NCBI GenBank assembly: GCA_004194705.1 | Contig: SADC01001303.1 | Coordinates: 194,501 to 258,500, forward strand | Length of the DNA: 64,000 nucleotides | Reading direction: 5' to 3' | Source: Ditylenchus dipsaci | Lineage: Eukaryota > Nematoda > Chromadorea > Rhabditida > Anguinidae | Part shown: positions 11,201 through 23,513 of the stretch, one piece after another | Layout: each line of letters opens with the position of its first letter | Position numbering within the stretch: the first letter of the stretch is position 1 | Program-made: the position numbers and the translations under genes | Notes under the pieces: model-generated | Database searches by the model: none | Seen by the model: the letters and a program-made list of their open reading frames with translations, nothing else | What the model was told of the DNA's origin: nothing

Positions 11201-13185
11201 CGACTTCATTACGGCATAAACTGATTTGGTTGCGAAAAGGCTGAAATATGCCACGAAAAAGATTATTTCTGCCACGAAAAACGACATACAGTAGCGGAAA
11301 AAAGTAATGACTCAAGCATAAGTTTTGCGTATTTTGCTTCATATCTCGCGACTACATGCATTCTTTGATTCAACATATACAAGCAAGAATGATCGCCGGA
11401 ATCTCAGCTACATTTTGAGTACAAATACGTATATGTATGATAAGGAATCAGAAACTTTTTAATTGTTTTTCAAAAGCACTCGAATTTTTGAGGCGGAAAA
11501 AAGTGATGACTCAAATCCTTTTCTATTGATGTTTTATCGTCATTTTATGTCAATGGCCAATTTTAAATGTTTATTCGTAAGCCCTGTTTCTTAGCTACAA
11601 TTTGGTGGGTCAAACTTCTATTTTTGATAATTATGACCATCAACATAAAAGTGTCAATTTCTAGTCAAAATAAAGAAAAATCTAAGGAAAATGACTGTTT
11701 AGCCACATAAATAATAGCTTTTCTCAATACTTGTCGATGAAAAGATGGCATCTATTGCAACATTCGAAAGCTCTTTGATTCTCTACATAATGACATGTTG
11801 ACTGTTTTTTAGAAAAATACAGGACTGAGAAACGGACAGTTGAAGTTACAAAAAGTGAAAAACCCCTCTTTTTGCCTTATTTTTAGCGTTTTTTGTCTTG
11901 TCTAAATTCAACTGTCCGTTTCTCAGCCCTGTATTTTTTCTAAAACAACAGTCAACATGTCATTATGTAGAGAAATCAAAGAGCTTTCGAATGGTGCAAT
12001 AGATGCCATCTTTTCATCGACGAGTATTGAGAAAAGCTATTATTTATGTGGCTAAACAGTCATTTTCCTTAGATTTTCTTTATTTTGACTAGAAATTGAC
12101 ACTTTATGTTGATGGTCATAACTTTTTCCATAATTATCAAAATAGAAGTTTGACCCACCAAATTGTAGCTAAGAAACAGGGCTTACGAATAAACATTTAA
12201 AATTGGCCATGACATAAAATGACGATAAAACATCAATAGAAAAGGATTTGAGTCATCACTTTTTCCGCCTCAAAATTTGAGTGCATTTTGAAAAACAATT
12301 AAAAAGTTTCCGATTCCTTATCATACATATACGTATTTGTACTCAAAATGTAGCTGAGATTCCGGCGATCATTCTTGCTTATATATGTTAAATCAAAGAA
12401 TGCATGTAGGGGGGATATGAAGCAAAATACGCAAAACTTATGCTTGAGTCATCACTTTTTTCCGCTACTGTACCACGAAAAAGCGGAAATGTGCCACGAA
12501 AAAGCTGAAATGTGCCACGAAAAAGCTGAAATGTGCCACGAAAAAAATTATTTATGCCTTTTTCTGTCCAAGACCAACCAAATTTAGCAATATTTTGCAA
12601 GAATTCAAATTTTTTAGTCATAAATAACTTGGATCCCTCAGATCCCACCCGGAATGACCAGAAGCCCTGAAAGTTTGGTTTTTTGGGGGTTTACTGAGGG
12701 GGGAATAAACTTTTTGCGAAAAATTCGATTGGGCGGGTCAAAATTTCCGGTCCGACCGGCTTAATCGCTCAGAATCCCAGGTTTATGGTGTTTTGAGTGG
12801 TTCAGGGTGGAATTCTGAAGTGATTCAGCCGATCGGACCGGGATTCTGATCCGCTCAATCGAATTTTCGTAAAAAAGTTTACTCCCCCTATAGTAAACCC
12901 CCAATAAACAACTTCCAGGGGCTTCTGGCCATTCCGGGGTGGGATTCTGAGGGATCCAAGTTATTTCATGACTAAAAAATTGAATTCTTGCAAAATATTG
13001 CTAAATTTGGTTGGTCTTGGACAGAAAAGGCATAATAAATTTTTCGTGGCACATTTCAGCTTTTTCGTGTACATTTCAGCTTTTCGTGGCACATTTCCGC
13101 TTTTTCGTGGTATGTCGTTTTCGTGGCAGAAATAATCTTTTTCGTGCATATTTCAGCCTTTTCGCAAACCAAATCAGTATGAGCC
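11200..13185. mobile_element. foldback element C with GCCACGAAAAAG arms
   Basis: Left arm from about 11205 (ACTGATTTGG, then GAAAAGGCTGAAATATGCC and repeats of GCCACGAAAAAGCTGAAATGT) is interrupted by a mariner-type palindrome and resumes at 12471. The right arm (about 12890-13180) is its reverse complement, base for base in long stretches. Inner parts share AACTTGGATCCCTCAGA-like sequence, and the central 12660-12900 contains a second weaker inversion. No coding capacity was found. I could not define a target duplication. Confidence 0.8.
11289..12470. mobile_element. 1.18-kb mariner-type palindromic element
   Basis: It starts CAGTAGCGGAAAAAAGTAA and ends with the reverse complement, flanked by TA on both sides (11287-11288, 12471-12472). 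The two halves are nearly perfect inverted copies meeting at about 11880. Tc1/mariner elements insert at TA and have such ends. No transposase frame is present, so it is a non-autonomous hairpin element. It is nested in the arm of foldback C. Confidence 0.9.
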
Positions 13186-13589
13186 CTTCTTTACAATACT
13201 TGCACAAACGCTGTTTTTTTCGAAATTTTTCCAATTTTTGTTTGAAAAGTTTCTTAAAATTTTCAAATTTTCTTAAAATTTTCTTCTGAAGAGTATTGAG
13301 TATTAAGTTATTACTGAGTATTGAGTATTACTGAGATTAAAAATAAACATTTCTTATTATAAAAATCCATTTGCAAACAACCGGCGCCGAAATTTTGAAA
13401 AGTCTGGCATTAGAAAACCCATATGTAGCAAACTCTTAATATAAAATGAAACGTTTTTGGCTATAACGATTTTGGCGCAAACAATTTGGGGTGAAACAGG
13501 AGAGAGTCGTTTTTTTCGGGGCAAAATGATCTTTTTTGGTCCAAATTTACTTAGCCAGGAGAATGGGTCAGACTACCATGAGAGTAGTA

Positions 13590-14077
13590 GGAATATTTAA
13601 TCTTTTTTTTTTGTTTTTTTAACATTACAATTTGTTTATTTAGGATTTCCGGATGTTTTGATCTAGATTTTTTAGGATTTTTTTAGCTAATTCTTGATTG
13701 ACTGTTAGTTGATTATTTTTAAGTGTTTTTTAATTTCATTTTTTGTGCTTAACAGAGGCGAGGTTGTCCGCCGGTGGATGAGACCCCCGATCCAGAAGAG
13801 TGAGTAAGCGTGCTAGGAGAGTGAGACGGCATGCCAAATAGTGATAAGCGAGTGAGTAGGCGGGTGTGCAGATGAATATAGCAGTATGCTTGATGAGCCG
13901 ATTTTGTTATTAATTTTGAGCCGATTTATGTGGATAGTAGTTTCGCTGATTATATGAATACGAGAGTATTAAGTGTTAAAAAGTTTAATTTTTCGAGTTG
14001 AAAGAGTTATAGAGATGCGGTGCATCAAGCAGCGTGCCGCGAGCGTAGGGCCGGCGCAGCCGGGCCACGCGAGCTAG
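13590..14077 (+). mobile_element. possible Helitron 3' end
   Basis: A GC-rich hairpin at 14049-14066 (GGCCGGC-GCA-GCCGGGCC, one bulged base) is followed seven bases later by CTAG (14074-14077) and then T. Helitrons end in CTRR after a short hairpin and insert between A and T. The 300 bases upstream are compositionally unlike the neighbourhood (GCGAGTGAGTAGGCGG words). The 5' end is not resolved; an A/TC junction near 13600 is only a guess. No Rep/helicase is present. Confidence 0.3.
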
Positions 14078-14155
14078 TAATTATAAATATAAAAGCCACA
14101 TTTTTGGAGCAATAACAATCGTGGCCATATTTTGGCCAACCTGCTCAACGAGGTA

Positions 14156-14320
14156 CAGTCAACTCTCGATTTAACGAAACCCGATTTAACAAAACTCTTG
14201 ATTTAACGAACCTTTTTTGGTGCCTATTTGGCCACGATTAAATAAAATGACTAAAATAAGCTCTCGATTTAACGAAACTCTCGATTCAACGAACATTTTT
14301 GCCGGTTCCAGGAATGCGCG
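14156..14320. mobile_element. single pogo/Tigger-like end
   Basis: After a TA, the sequence CAGTCAACTCTCGATTTAACG begins, followed by several repeats of CTCGATTTAACGAA. This is the subterminal pattern of the Tigger-type elements elsewhere in the window. I found no matching opposite end, so it is a solo or truncated end. Confidence 0.6.
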
Positions 14321-14706
14321 AAGTGTAGAAACAGAGCTCAGTGACGTCCAAAAGGTGTAAAGTAGCGCTCGAAATTGTATATTTTAATTATTGTGGTGAT
14401 TTTATCGGTATTATTTACAAAATTGTTAAAAAAATTCAAACTTTTTGTCCTAAAATAGCGTCAGTTTTTGAATTGGCGAGAAGTAACAACGATATGTCCG
14501 TAAATACCCCCAAATAACCCCCTGAAATAACCCCCCCACCAAATAACTAGGGTTATTTAAGGGGGGTTATTTGAGGGGGGTTATTTGGGTATGTTTTTCA
14601 GGGTATATTTTGTCTAGAAGGGAAGTCATGTTATTTCGATATTTTGACCTGTTTCTCGTCCCTATCCACCTGGAAGGTAGGTAGGTATCTACCCTGAAGC
14701 TCGGTA

Positions 14707-16742
14707 CAGTCGATCTCTATATAACGTACCCCTCGGGACCGACCTAGGGTACGTTATATAGAAGCGTACGTTATATAGAGAGTACGTTATATGGAGGGTC
14801 ACTTTACCTTAAAACCGGCAGCCGAACGTTATATAGAATGTTAACATGTTACATGGCATTATCTAGAGAGTTTTATTAAATAACATCAAACAAGGTTAAC
14901 ATAAAACGATTTCAAACAAAGAAAAAATAATCTTGAATCCTTTTCTGTTTCATGTTCTTGAAGCGTTCTTCGGCCAGAGCGTCGTCCATTTGATCAAACA
15001 GTTTGAAAGTGGCTGGATTGGTGATGGTGTCGCATAGCGCTGGAGGATTCTCTTTGCTTGACTCAGCTCCCGGCAGTGACTGGCGGCTCTTCTTCATCAA
15101 TTTCCACCACTTCGGAGTCGCTATCCACTTCGGCTGCTTGAACTTCCTTGCTTGCGACATCCTCAGCTATTTCGGCAATGTGAGCGCACCACCAGTTTCG
15201 AGAAGTTCATCCACAGCCAAGTATTCTGCGAGGTTGCCTTCCACTTCATTGTTTGCTTGGAGTTCAGCCCAGAAACGTTCCATATCGGCCAAGATGTTCT
15301 CGCCATCGTCTTCATCTCTTCTGGCCTGAAATAAAACATTATCATTATCAACAATCAGCAAGAAATCCAACCTCTTCAAACCTCTTCGAATTTCAATGTG
15401 ATATTCTCGAGCTTGATCTTTGTGTGCCGCTGAAGTTGTCGAGAAAGGCAAGACTTTCGATTTCGGCGCTTTAGCTTTCGGTCCCATTCCTTCAGCCATG
15501 ATTCGAAGATGTCCGCTAAAACAATTTAAACAATTAAAAGCAATTCGTACAATAAAAAATAAAATAATTTACCGGTCATCCAAGCCTTCTTGTCGCTTTG
15601 TTACTGCACTGGAGGCTCCTTGTTTTTGAAGCATCTCGGCTTGGCGGATTTCCCGATCACCAGCCGGCAGCTTCTCAGTCCCAGACATGTTGGATCGACC
15701 AGCACAGTGATTCTCTCCTTGGACTTCTTGCCGGATGTGCAGCGCTCACCTGTAAAAAAGTTAGAATCAAAGAATCAACCGAATTAAAATCAACCAACCC
15801 TTGAAGGCAGAGTCTTGTTTGGAAGAAGCTGCCAGAAGAGTCCGTTTCATCGGCGTTGAAAACATCATCGGGTGAGAACTTGGAGATTGCTTCTCGAAGG
15901 ATTTCTTGTTGCCAATTGCCCAAGCTGCCATGTCGATTTCACCTGCCTCTCCCTGATTGGTGCGGAATGTGATCGAATGTCTGTGCTTGAACTTTGTGAG
16001 CCAACTTCACTTGCCTTAACCCTTCGATGCCGAGAAGCTCCGCCAGTTGCAATGCCTTTTCCAAACAAACAAGAAACTGTTAATGTAAATCAAAAAATAT
16101 AATCTTACCATCACCAAAGGACCCGTCACTGTCACATTCTGACTTCTGATAGTTTTGATCCAGCGCAGGACGGGCCTTCGAGATCCTCATGCTTGACGGC
16201 TCTCAGTTTGGCTCGCTTTGCTTTCTCCGCCTTCATCGATTGCACTGAGGATGGCTGCCTTGTTTGCAAGAATTGTTTGCACCGTTGATTTTCCCAGCTT
16301 GAATTGTGTGACGAGCTGGCTCAAAGACTTGCCCGATTCTGAAGCCACGATGATTTTTCTTTTCTTCCACAGTGATAATGCGGCGCTTCTTGCTTGGAGT
16401 TTCCATGATTAGCCTAAACAAAAAATAAATTAGAACTTCTAAAAATCAACAAAAAAGATAAAATAAACACATTTCGGATACACGAACAAACACAGCAATG
16501 AAAGAAATACTTTCGTGGTGGAACAAAAATAAAAAAATTTGAAATTTGTACGTTATATGGAGAGCCATTTCATTGGTCGGACTTACCAAGGGTACGTTTA
16601 TAGAAGGGTACGTTATATAGAGTGTACGTTATATAGAGAGTCGGTTGTTCTTATTTCATTCAGGCCAACTAAATACTGGCCAAGGGTACGTTATATAGAA
16701 GGGTACGTTATATAGAGTGTACGTTATAGAGAGAGTCGACTG
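14707..16742 (-). mobile_element. pogo/Tigger-type DNA transposon
   Basis: Terminal CAGTCGATCTCTATATAACG at the left and its complement ending TCGACTG at the right are flanked by TA (14705-14706 and 16743-16744). Each end contains several subterminal copies of TACGTTATATAGA, likely transposase-binding repeats; the right end has two blocks. It lies inside foldback D, beside its left arm. Confidence 0.93.
14912..16406 (-). pseudogene. Tigger/CENP-B-like transposase, frame-broken
   Basis: The start METPSKKRRIITVEEKK opens a CENP-B-type helix-turn-helix that continues, after a one-base shift, through KSLSQLVTQFKLGKSTVQ. A second DNA-binding half (KALQLAELLG) follows, then the DDE domain begins with DVFNADET (first catalytic Asp) and GKKSKERITVL, KSAKPRCFKN. 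The second Asp and third acidic residue are not visible; after 15580 the frames give an Ala/Lys-rich segment instead. The C-terminus KQKRIQDYFFFV is typical of the family. Short introns separate the parts. With at least three frame changes and a lost catalytic middle, this copy should be inactive. Confidence 0.88.
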
Positions 16743-18759
16743 TATCAAATTAGTGGATTACCCTTTCACTCTCACTCTGACTCGAACTCTCACTCTCGTG
16801 TACTCTCATGTCTCACTTTCGTGTATCCAAGAGGAAAAAATCGCCTCTCAGTCTTACTTTTACTCTCACTTTCAGTGTACCCAATGAGTTTTTTACCTTC
16901 ATGTTCAGTGAAAATTTTGCAGAAATTGAAATTTTTTGTCTCAACCAACCAAACCAGTAGTCATCCACTTGGTTTAGAGCGATTTTGTTTTACTTTTTTA
17001 GGTTTGAGAACCAGTTTTCCCGACTAATTCGGGCATGCTGGAGATGGTTTGATTATGGTAAAACTCCGTTTTCTCGGGTATTTTTTGAGTATTCGGACAT
17101 AATTGGTTTTACCAAAACTCGATTTTACGAAAAACTCAAGAAATCCCCGAAAAAAACGGCGTTTACTACTATCAAACCATCTTCAGCATACCCGAATTAG
17201 TCGAGAAAACCGGTTTTGAACATGAAGAACGTAAATTTTTTTCTGATCCAAGTGGACCACCACTTGGTTTGGTTGTAGCCAGGTCGTACACAGGTTGGGG
17301 AATTCATGCAGTGTAGTGGTACCCGGGTAGTAATATTTTGTCTTGAAATAAGATTTTTAAATTTAAAATGTTTTCTATGATCCAACTTCAGTTATACTAG
17401 GTAACCCATGCGCCAACAAAACCAAGTAGTCGTCCACTTGGAGCAAAAAAACTTTTTACCGTTTTCATCTTCCAAAACCTGTTTTCTGGACTAATTTGGA
17501 CATGCTGAAGATGTTTTGATAATAGTTAAGTAAGGTTTTGTATGGTATTTTTTAGTATTGGGAAATAATCGATTTACCAAAACTTAAAAAATGCTATACA
17601 AACGTCATTTAGCAACTATTAAACATCTTCAGCATGTCCAAATTAGTCCAGAAAACAAGTTTTGGAACCCGAAAAAGTAAAAATTTTACTCTCAGTCTGC
17701 ATGATAGCTCCAGCGGAGTAATTACATGGAGAGATTAGGTACCCAAGGATGAGTACTTTTATTGGGATATTTGGGGCCGAGAATGGTTCAAGGAAAATAT
17801 TATTCAATATATATTAGCTAAATTAACTAAATTCGTGTTCAAAAAGAAAAGTTAGTTATAGTAAAATATATTAGGTTAAATCGGCGTCGCGAACACCAAT
17901 TTAGACCAATACTCCTCAGAAATCGGGATCCAACCCTTACGCTGTGGACACAGTGTGATAAAGTGTAGTTTATTTAAAAGCTAGCGGAGCAAAAATACAA
18001 AACAGCTCTCCAAAACCCTACAATGAAAACTCCTGGTCGGCCGGCTCTCACCAGTTCCTCCACACATACATATACATATTACAACAAGATATCTCCGCGG
18101 AGATGCATAGCACAGTAAATAGGATGGGTGTGGCTGACAGGGGCATATGCTTAACACGACACAATAACACTAGCTGGTGAGAGGGAAATAGGGAAGCAGC
18201 AACAACAACTACAAGCTACAATCTGATAGGAAGTGGGGGTGGTGATAGCTAGCTACTAGAAAGAGTCTGGAGTGTGGTTGGTGGTGATTGGTTTTGCCCT
18301 ATGGATCGATCGATTTCTCCTCAGAGACTTACATTAAATAATCACTTAAAATAACCTAAACTCTACAGTATTGAGGTTTTGGATAATAAATTTGCTGTTT
18401 CGGTGTTATCAAACCGTGTTCAGCTCCCGATTCTGGGTGAATACCAATGGTTAGATTTTAGTTTTCCTACAATCGAATATTTTTGGCTACTCCAAGATGA
18501 TACCTTTTTGGGTTGATACCTACCTACCTTCCAGGTGGATAAGGGACGAAAAACAGGTCAAAATATCGAAATATTTGACTTCCCTTCAAGACAAAATATA
18601 CCTGAAAAACATACCCCAAATAACCCCCTCAAATAACCCCCTCAAATAACCCCCTTAAATAACCCGGGTTATTTGGTGGGGGGTTATTTCAGGGCGGTTA
18701 TTTGAGGGGGGGTTATTTGAGGGGGGTTATTTGAGGGTCATGTCCGATATGTCATTTGA

Positions 18760-19400
18760 AAGCTCGCAATCTGCGCTTTCTTTTGCCCATACAATATATA
18801 ATATAATGAAACAGTGGCATGTTTTACCTCTTTGAAGTGGCATAGGCAGAAATCGTGACATTGATGGTAGAGTTTTGATGGTAGAGACCACCGTAGAGTT
18901 ACTTTTTTCAATTTTTTTTCACCATCGTGCTCAGCGTGAAATTCTGCATCAGGATCAGCAAAAGTCACGCTCGAGAGTCCGAGTGTTAAATATTCTATGG
19001 CCAGTTTTAAATATAACCCTTTTTCAACTTGGTTTCCAACAAAACTGAATCTAAAATTAAATTCTAGTCATTGTTTTGTTAGAAACAAAGCTGAAAAATA
19101 CGTGCAAAAGTCCAATGATTAGGAAAAATTCTGAATTGGCGAGGGACAGCCGCTGCGCGCTCAAAACCATGGTCCTTTAATCTTAACATATGACCTTTAC
19201 AGTACGCTTTGTCGAATAACAAAGCTAGAATAACAAAGCCTATAATCCTTTATTTTACGAAAGCGAATGGATAGTGTTGGGTGATGGTAAGCCACTGGTA
19301 ATTTTAAGTAACCGGTCGGTAACCCAACCCTGCTATCTATGCAGTAATCGGTTGCTCAAATTTTATAAGGCTTGTAAAAAGCCATCTTTTGATGTAATTT
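18760..19400. other. intergenic, no gene seen
   Basis: Between foldback D and the zinc-finger gene I see no exon with coding character on either strand; the frame open at 18738-18968 on the minus strand is not convincing. Confidence 0.45.
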
Positions 19401-19420
19401 ATTTGATTTCCAGTTATTCA

Positions 19421-20684
19421 ATGTCTGCTGCTGATGCTCAAAATCTGGAAGTTGTGGCTGCCATGAATGATTCTCAGTTTGCTCGAACCAATAAGCGTCC
19501 TCATCAATGCGTCATTTGTCTGAAGTCATTTAAGAGCCTAGCATGTAAAAAACTTTTCTATGGTCAGTGGTCGCTTATCATCTACAAAATATTCTATTGC
19601 AGACTTGAATGAACATCTGGCCATCCATCGGAATATGAAGCCTTTCGTTTGCGATGTTTGCAACAAGTCATTTCGATTCAGCACTGGCCTAAATACTCAC
19701 AGATCGCTTCATGATGAGAACAACAAGATCTACAAGTGTGTGGCTGGCAATTGTCCTTTGTCCTTTCGTCTGCGTGGCAATCTGAAGCAGCATATGAAGA
19801 AAGAGCACTACAAGGGGGAAGGCGAGTTGGATGCCATTTGGAACAGTCATCCTGCACTCACGCGTCGGTATGCTTTTGTGACACCCCTGCGCGTGCCCAA
19901 ATATAACTTTCAGCAAGCGGGGTGGTCCACCCACTGGCATTAAGAAGGAAATCAAATCGGAAGCGGGGTGCCAGGTCGTCATCAAGAAGGAAATTAAATC
20001 AGGATGCAAAGTCGCCGTCAAGAAAGAAATCAAGGCTGAAATCAGATCCAGCGCTAATGTCAAAAATCAGCTTGAGCGACATGGTCAAACTGCCGATGCT
20101 ATAATGCCTGAAGATGATCCTATCGAAGAAGCTTTTGTTCCGCCGCCTGCGGAGACTCGTCAGTATCTGGATTTGGAACAAGTCCGTCAAATCGTGAGTC
20201 CTCGTCTTGGTCAGCTGCTCAATGTTGGGAAAGCTCCCTCTGTTGTTGCCAAGCAAGAGCTTCCTCCTAATCCCTACTTTTGCGAATTCTGCTCCGAGAT
20301 CGTTGGCGGCAAGGATGTCGTTGTCGGCCATGTCTGGAAGGTTAGTTCTCTTTTCTCCTATAAAATTTTTATATTCTTTTTTTTCCCAGCATGTTTCCTC
20401 GATCAAGAAGATGTGCTGCTACGAGTGTTCTCTGAATGATTGTGTCTTTAAGACGAATGTGCAAGCTGAAGCCAGAGCTCATAGGTCTACTGCTCATAGC
20501 CCAGAAGAGAGAAGCAAAATCGTTGATCATCGCGGAAATCTGGACGATTTCTTCAAGAACTGTTTGCGCAAGTATTTCAAGAATTTGGACTCGAATATTG
20601 CCAATGAGGTATGGTCAAATCAATTCCTCTGAAATCAAGAAAATGATCTGTTTTTTGCAGCTGTGCGCCACACGTTACATGTGA
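19421..20684 (+). CDS. C2H2 zinc-finger protein with KxE repeats
   Basis: A probable nuclear DNA-binding protein. The start ATG at 19421 follows a TTTCCAG-like acceptor by a few codons. Fingers in order: CVICLKSFKSLA-DLNEHLAIH (split by an intron to 19602), CDVCNKSFRFSTGLNTHRSLH, and CVAGNCPLSFRLRGNLKQHMKKEH. After a 45-nt intron (about 19869-19914) comes a Lys/Glu linker with repeated IKKEIK, IKSE and VKKEIK, which fit the SUMO consensus (hydrophobic-K-x-E). The C-terminal half has CEFCSEIVGG with a distant H, and CYECSLNDC...H...H, like further degenerate fingers. The last intron (20610-20660) leads to LCATRYM and stop. The order and spacing do not let me assign an orthologue; a repressor-type factor is possible. 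The frame is continuous once introns are removed. Confidence 0.85.
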
Positions 20685-20938
20685 ATTCCCTGATGCCGGA
20701 GAATTGTTTACCCAATATTAAATTTGTTGCTTTTTGTCTCGATTGTTGTTATGTCTAAATTTCGTTGCTGTTGTCTATGTTATTTGGTTGTCCTATAAAG
20801 TTTGTTGGTTGTGTATGTGCTTTTTGGGATTTGGGATGCTTGTACACATTGTTTCTTTGTGTATCATAATAATTGGGTATAAAAATATTAGTTTGCTGCA
20901 TATTACGATACCAAAAGATTTACAGTAGAATGAGATCT

Positions 20939-20975
20939 GTGGCCATACCAGTCAGTTATGTAGCACTTACCTAAC
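20939..20975 (+). repeat. short duplicate of the RCE1 first exon
   Basis: Bases 20939-20971 repeat RCE1 coding sequence at 21240-21272 (TGTGGCCATACCAGTCAGTT and onward) without change, then diverge. It lies 300 bases upstream of the gene in an otherwise non-coding gap. Confidence 0.8.
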
Positions 20976-21204
20976 AATCAGGTACTGATCTTTTTAATTT
21001 TTCCAAAAAAAAGCCGGTTACTTAATAATTTACCGGCGGAATTTTGGCCATTGGCAGATGAGCAATTCGCACCACTAAAAATTATTGTCCTTTTTAAATA
21101 TTAAATCTTACTTATTTCTTGCCTTTGGCGTTACGTTATTGAAATTCCATCTAAGTTCCAGCTAAACGCTATGAAATCTTATTCCTCCAGGTTTAAAAGA
21201 GCAT

Positions 21205-23331
21205 ATGACCGGATGTTGTGTTGCTTATGCTCTTGCAGCTGTGGCCATACCAGTCAGTTATGTAGCACTTATCTACGCTTTTGATGGTGGCGAAAATCGT
21301 CGCAATGACCCTCGCTCTGTCAAGAAGCGCTTTTTAGCCGTTGTCTGCAACAATGTGATTGCTGTGTTTGGAACTTGGGCGTTATTGAGAATTGTAAGTT
21401 GTAACTTTCGTTATTAAAAAGTAATCTCCGCACAGCGCTGCTCTGATTTTTTTGAGATATTTTCCATCAATAGCGTAAAATTTTGCAAAGAGGAAAGTCG
21501 TGCTAATCCACTTTTGGATGACGGATCGAGTTGATTCCAAGACGACTTACCGTCGGCCATACTGTGTTAATGAATAATCTTCTCGATCCGTCGTTAAGAA
21601 GTAGGTTGACAAAGTTTTGAATTATCTTGCTGTTGGTGTGCGGTTGCTTTCTGATTTTGGGTTCAAAACTGGTATACCCCCAGCACTCAATTCTGGTATA
21701 ACCACGATTCACCCCGTGATTGATAGCTGAGGATGTTAGCTACACGATGGTGCAAAAATTTCTTGATGTGGCTTGATGTGCTCTTCGCCCAGTCTCTCCT
21801 TAAATCCGATTGGAACTTTCTTTCCCTCTAAGGCATCATGCTCGGACTGTTGCACAATCATCTCATTATCTCTAGGCTCTTCAACGGACTCATAATCGAC
21901 TGCTACAGGCTCTGCGACTTCAAAGACTGTAGATAACACGGATCAGTTAAAATCGGACACAATAGGGAACTTCTTCGGAATGTATGCCCCAAAGTTATGT
22001 ACACAGAAAAGTGTGATGGTTTTTTTGTTTTTTAATGTGATTTTGAGTCACCATCACACTTTTCTGTGTACATAACTTTGGGGAATATATTCCGAAGGGC
22101 TAAACACTGGTATACCCCAGCACTCAAAACTGGTATACCCTAGCACTGAATTCTTGTATACCCCACGATTTACCCCTTGATTGATAGCTGAGGATGTTAG
22201 CTACACGATGGTGTAAAAATTTCCCGGTCTAGTTCACAAAAATGTATACATTTTAATCAAAATTGAACTGAATCATTTTTCAGTGTTCTATTTTCACTCG
22301 AAAAGATTCAATTCAATTTTGATTAAAAGGTATACATTTCTGTGAACTAAACCAAGAAATTTTTACACCATCGTGTAGCTAACATCCTCAGCTATCAATC
22401 AAGGGGTAAATCGTGGGTATACAAGAATTCAGTGCTAGGGGTATACCAGTTATGAGTGCTGGGGTATATACCAGTGTTTAGCCTGATTTTGTCCAATTTT
22501 TTTAGAATTACGAGTATCCTCTCGCACAAATGGGTCTTCATTTGACTGGTGCTGCCTCAGCTGCATTGCTGCCAACAGCTTGTACTGCCATATTCTACTT
22601 AGGAAACTGGTCTTCTATGTATTTAGACGGTTCTTTGAAAGAAATATTCGGTGAGTGATAGAAATCTTTCTCACTTTATATTGTTTAACAAAAAAAAGTA
22701 GATCTCAGGGGTTGGATTCGATCATCGAAAGACATTCTCTGGATTCGACACACAATAATGGTAAATTACTAAATTAGTCTGTGTTAATTTGTTTTCTTAA
22801 AGGCTCCAATCACCGAGGAATTGGCTTTCCGTGCTTGCTCTGCTACTCTGGTCAGACACTGTTTTGGCTGGTCAGCTGCCGTCTTTGTTGCCCCATTGTT
22901 CTTCTCTCTGAGCCATTTTCACCATGTTTTCGACGATCAAAAACAAGGTCTTTCTCTTCAAGCAGCCATCGCTCAACGAGGTAGTTTTTATTTTTGAACC
23001 AATTATAGTTTCATGAAATGTTAGTTTTTTAGGTTTCCAAGCAGCCTACACCTACTTATTTGGAATATACGCTACATTTTTGTTTTTGCAAACAGGTACC
23101 CTGACTTTTGGGGTCCTCAGCAAATATCTTCTTATTTCAGGCCATATCATTGCTCCGATTCTCAGCCATTCGCTGTGCAACAATTTCGGCCTTCCAAACT
23201 TATCTGAAGTGAGCAATTTTCCCAAGCGCCATCAAACGATTCTCTGGCTGTCCTACTTATCTGGGTTCATGGCTTGGTCAATCTCTATGAATGTGTTTTT
23301 CATGAAGAAGTGGACTTTGATTGATAAGTGA
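21205..23331 (+). CDS. RCE1: CAAX prenyl protease 2
   Basis: An ER-membrane protease that removes the last three residues of prenylated CAAX proteins such as Ras. Exon 1 (MTGCCVAYALAAVAIPVSY) is membrane-like. After a 1.1-kb intron come NYEYPLAQMGLHL and membrane segments. The core then reads APITEELAFRAC (the Glu-Glu pair), PLFFSLSHFHHVFDD (second motif, catalytic His) and HIIAPILSHSLCNNFG (third motif, His and Asn). All residues used by the ABI/RCE1 family are present. The end is FMKKWTLIDK stop at 23329-23331. Introns other than the first are about 40-60 nt, and the frame appears intact throughout. This is one of the cleanest genes in the window. It starts about 520 bases after the zinc-finger gene on the same strand. 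Confidence 0.94.
21500..22480. mobile_element. nested hairpin elements in RCE1 intron 1
   Basis: A hairpin at about 21965-22108 (arms ACTTTTCTGTGTACATAACTTTGGGG) and a second at 22110-22490 (arms TGGTATACCCCAGCACTCA through GTTAGCTACACGATGGTG, inner arms AGTTCA...TGAACT) fill the intron. A third, direct copy of the outer arm lies at 21660-21770. A minus-strand frame 21939-21736 (VEEPRDNEMIVQQSEHDALE) between them looks protein-like, but its origin is unknown. Confidence 0.7.
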
Positions 23332-23513
23332 TTCGTGTGCTTTTGAAAATTAACCTGTCTGCTATATTGAATTGTAAGCATGAATGCATAGTTGATAAAT
23401 TTGACGTTATTCGGTAGGCTTGTCCGTTTTTTGATATTGTAGCAGTGACCTTGTAGAAAATATTTTATTTTTTTACTGTATTCGACTAATTTTCTTTAAA
23501 TATCTTATCAGAC

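Larger units (their letters stand above)
14499..18745. mobile_element. large foldback element D with AATAACCCCC arms
   Basis: Arms at 14499-14690 and 18515-18745 are inverted copies, starting with tandem AATAACCCCCTC words. They continue into shared unique sequence (ATTTTGACCTGTTT and GGTAGGTAGGTA). An 8-bp repeat GATATGTC at 14491-14498 and 18746-18753 is a good target duplication. The interior holds a complete Tigger (14707-16742), two further hairpins (16920-17240, 17410-17700) with AAGTGG-CCACTT palindromes, and 17720-18510, where I see nothing recognisable. Confidence 0.8.

Noticed and set aside
19689..20063. Long minus-strand frame opposite the zinc-finger gene
   Set aside because: It is the complement of real exons and its residues are low-complexity; shadow frame.
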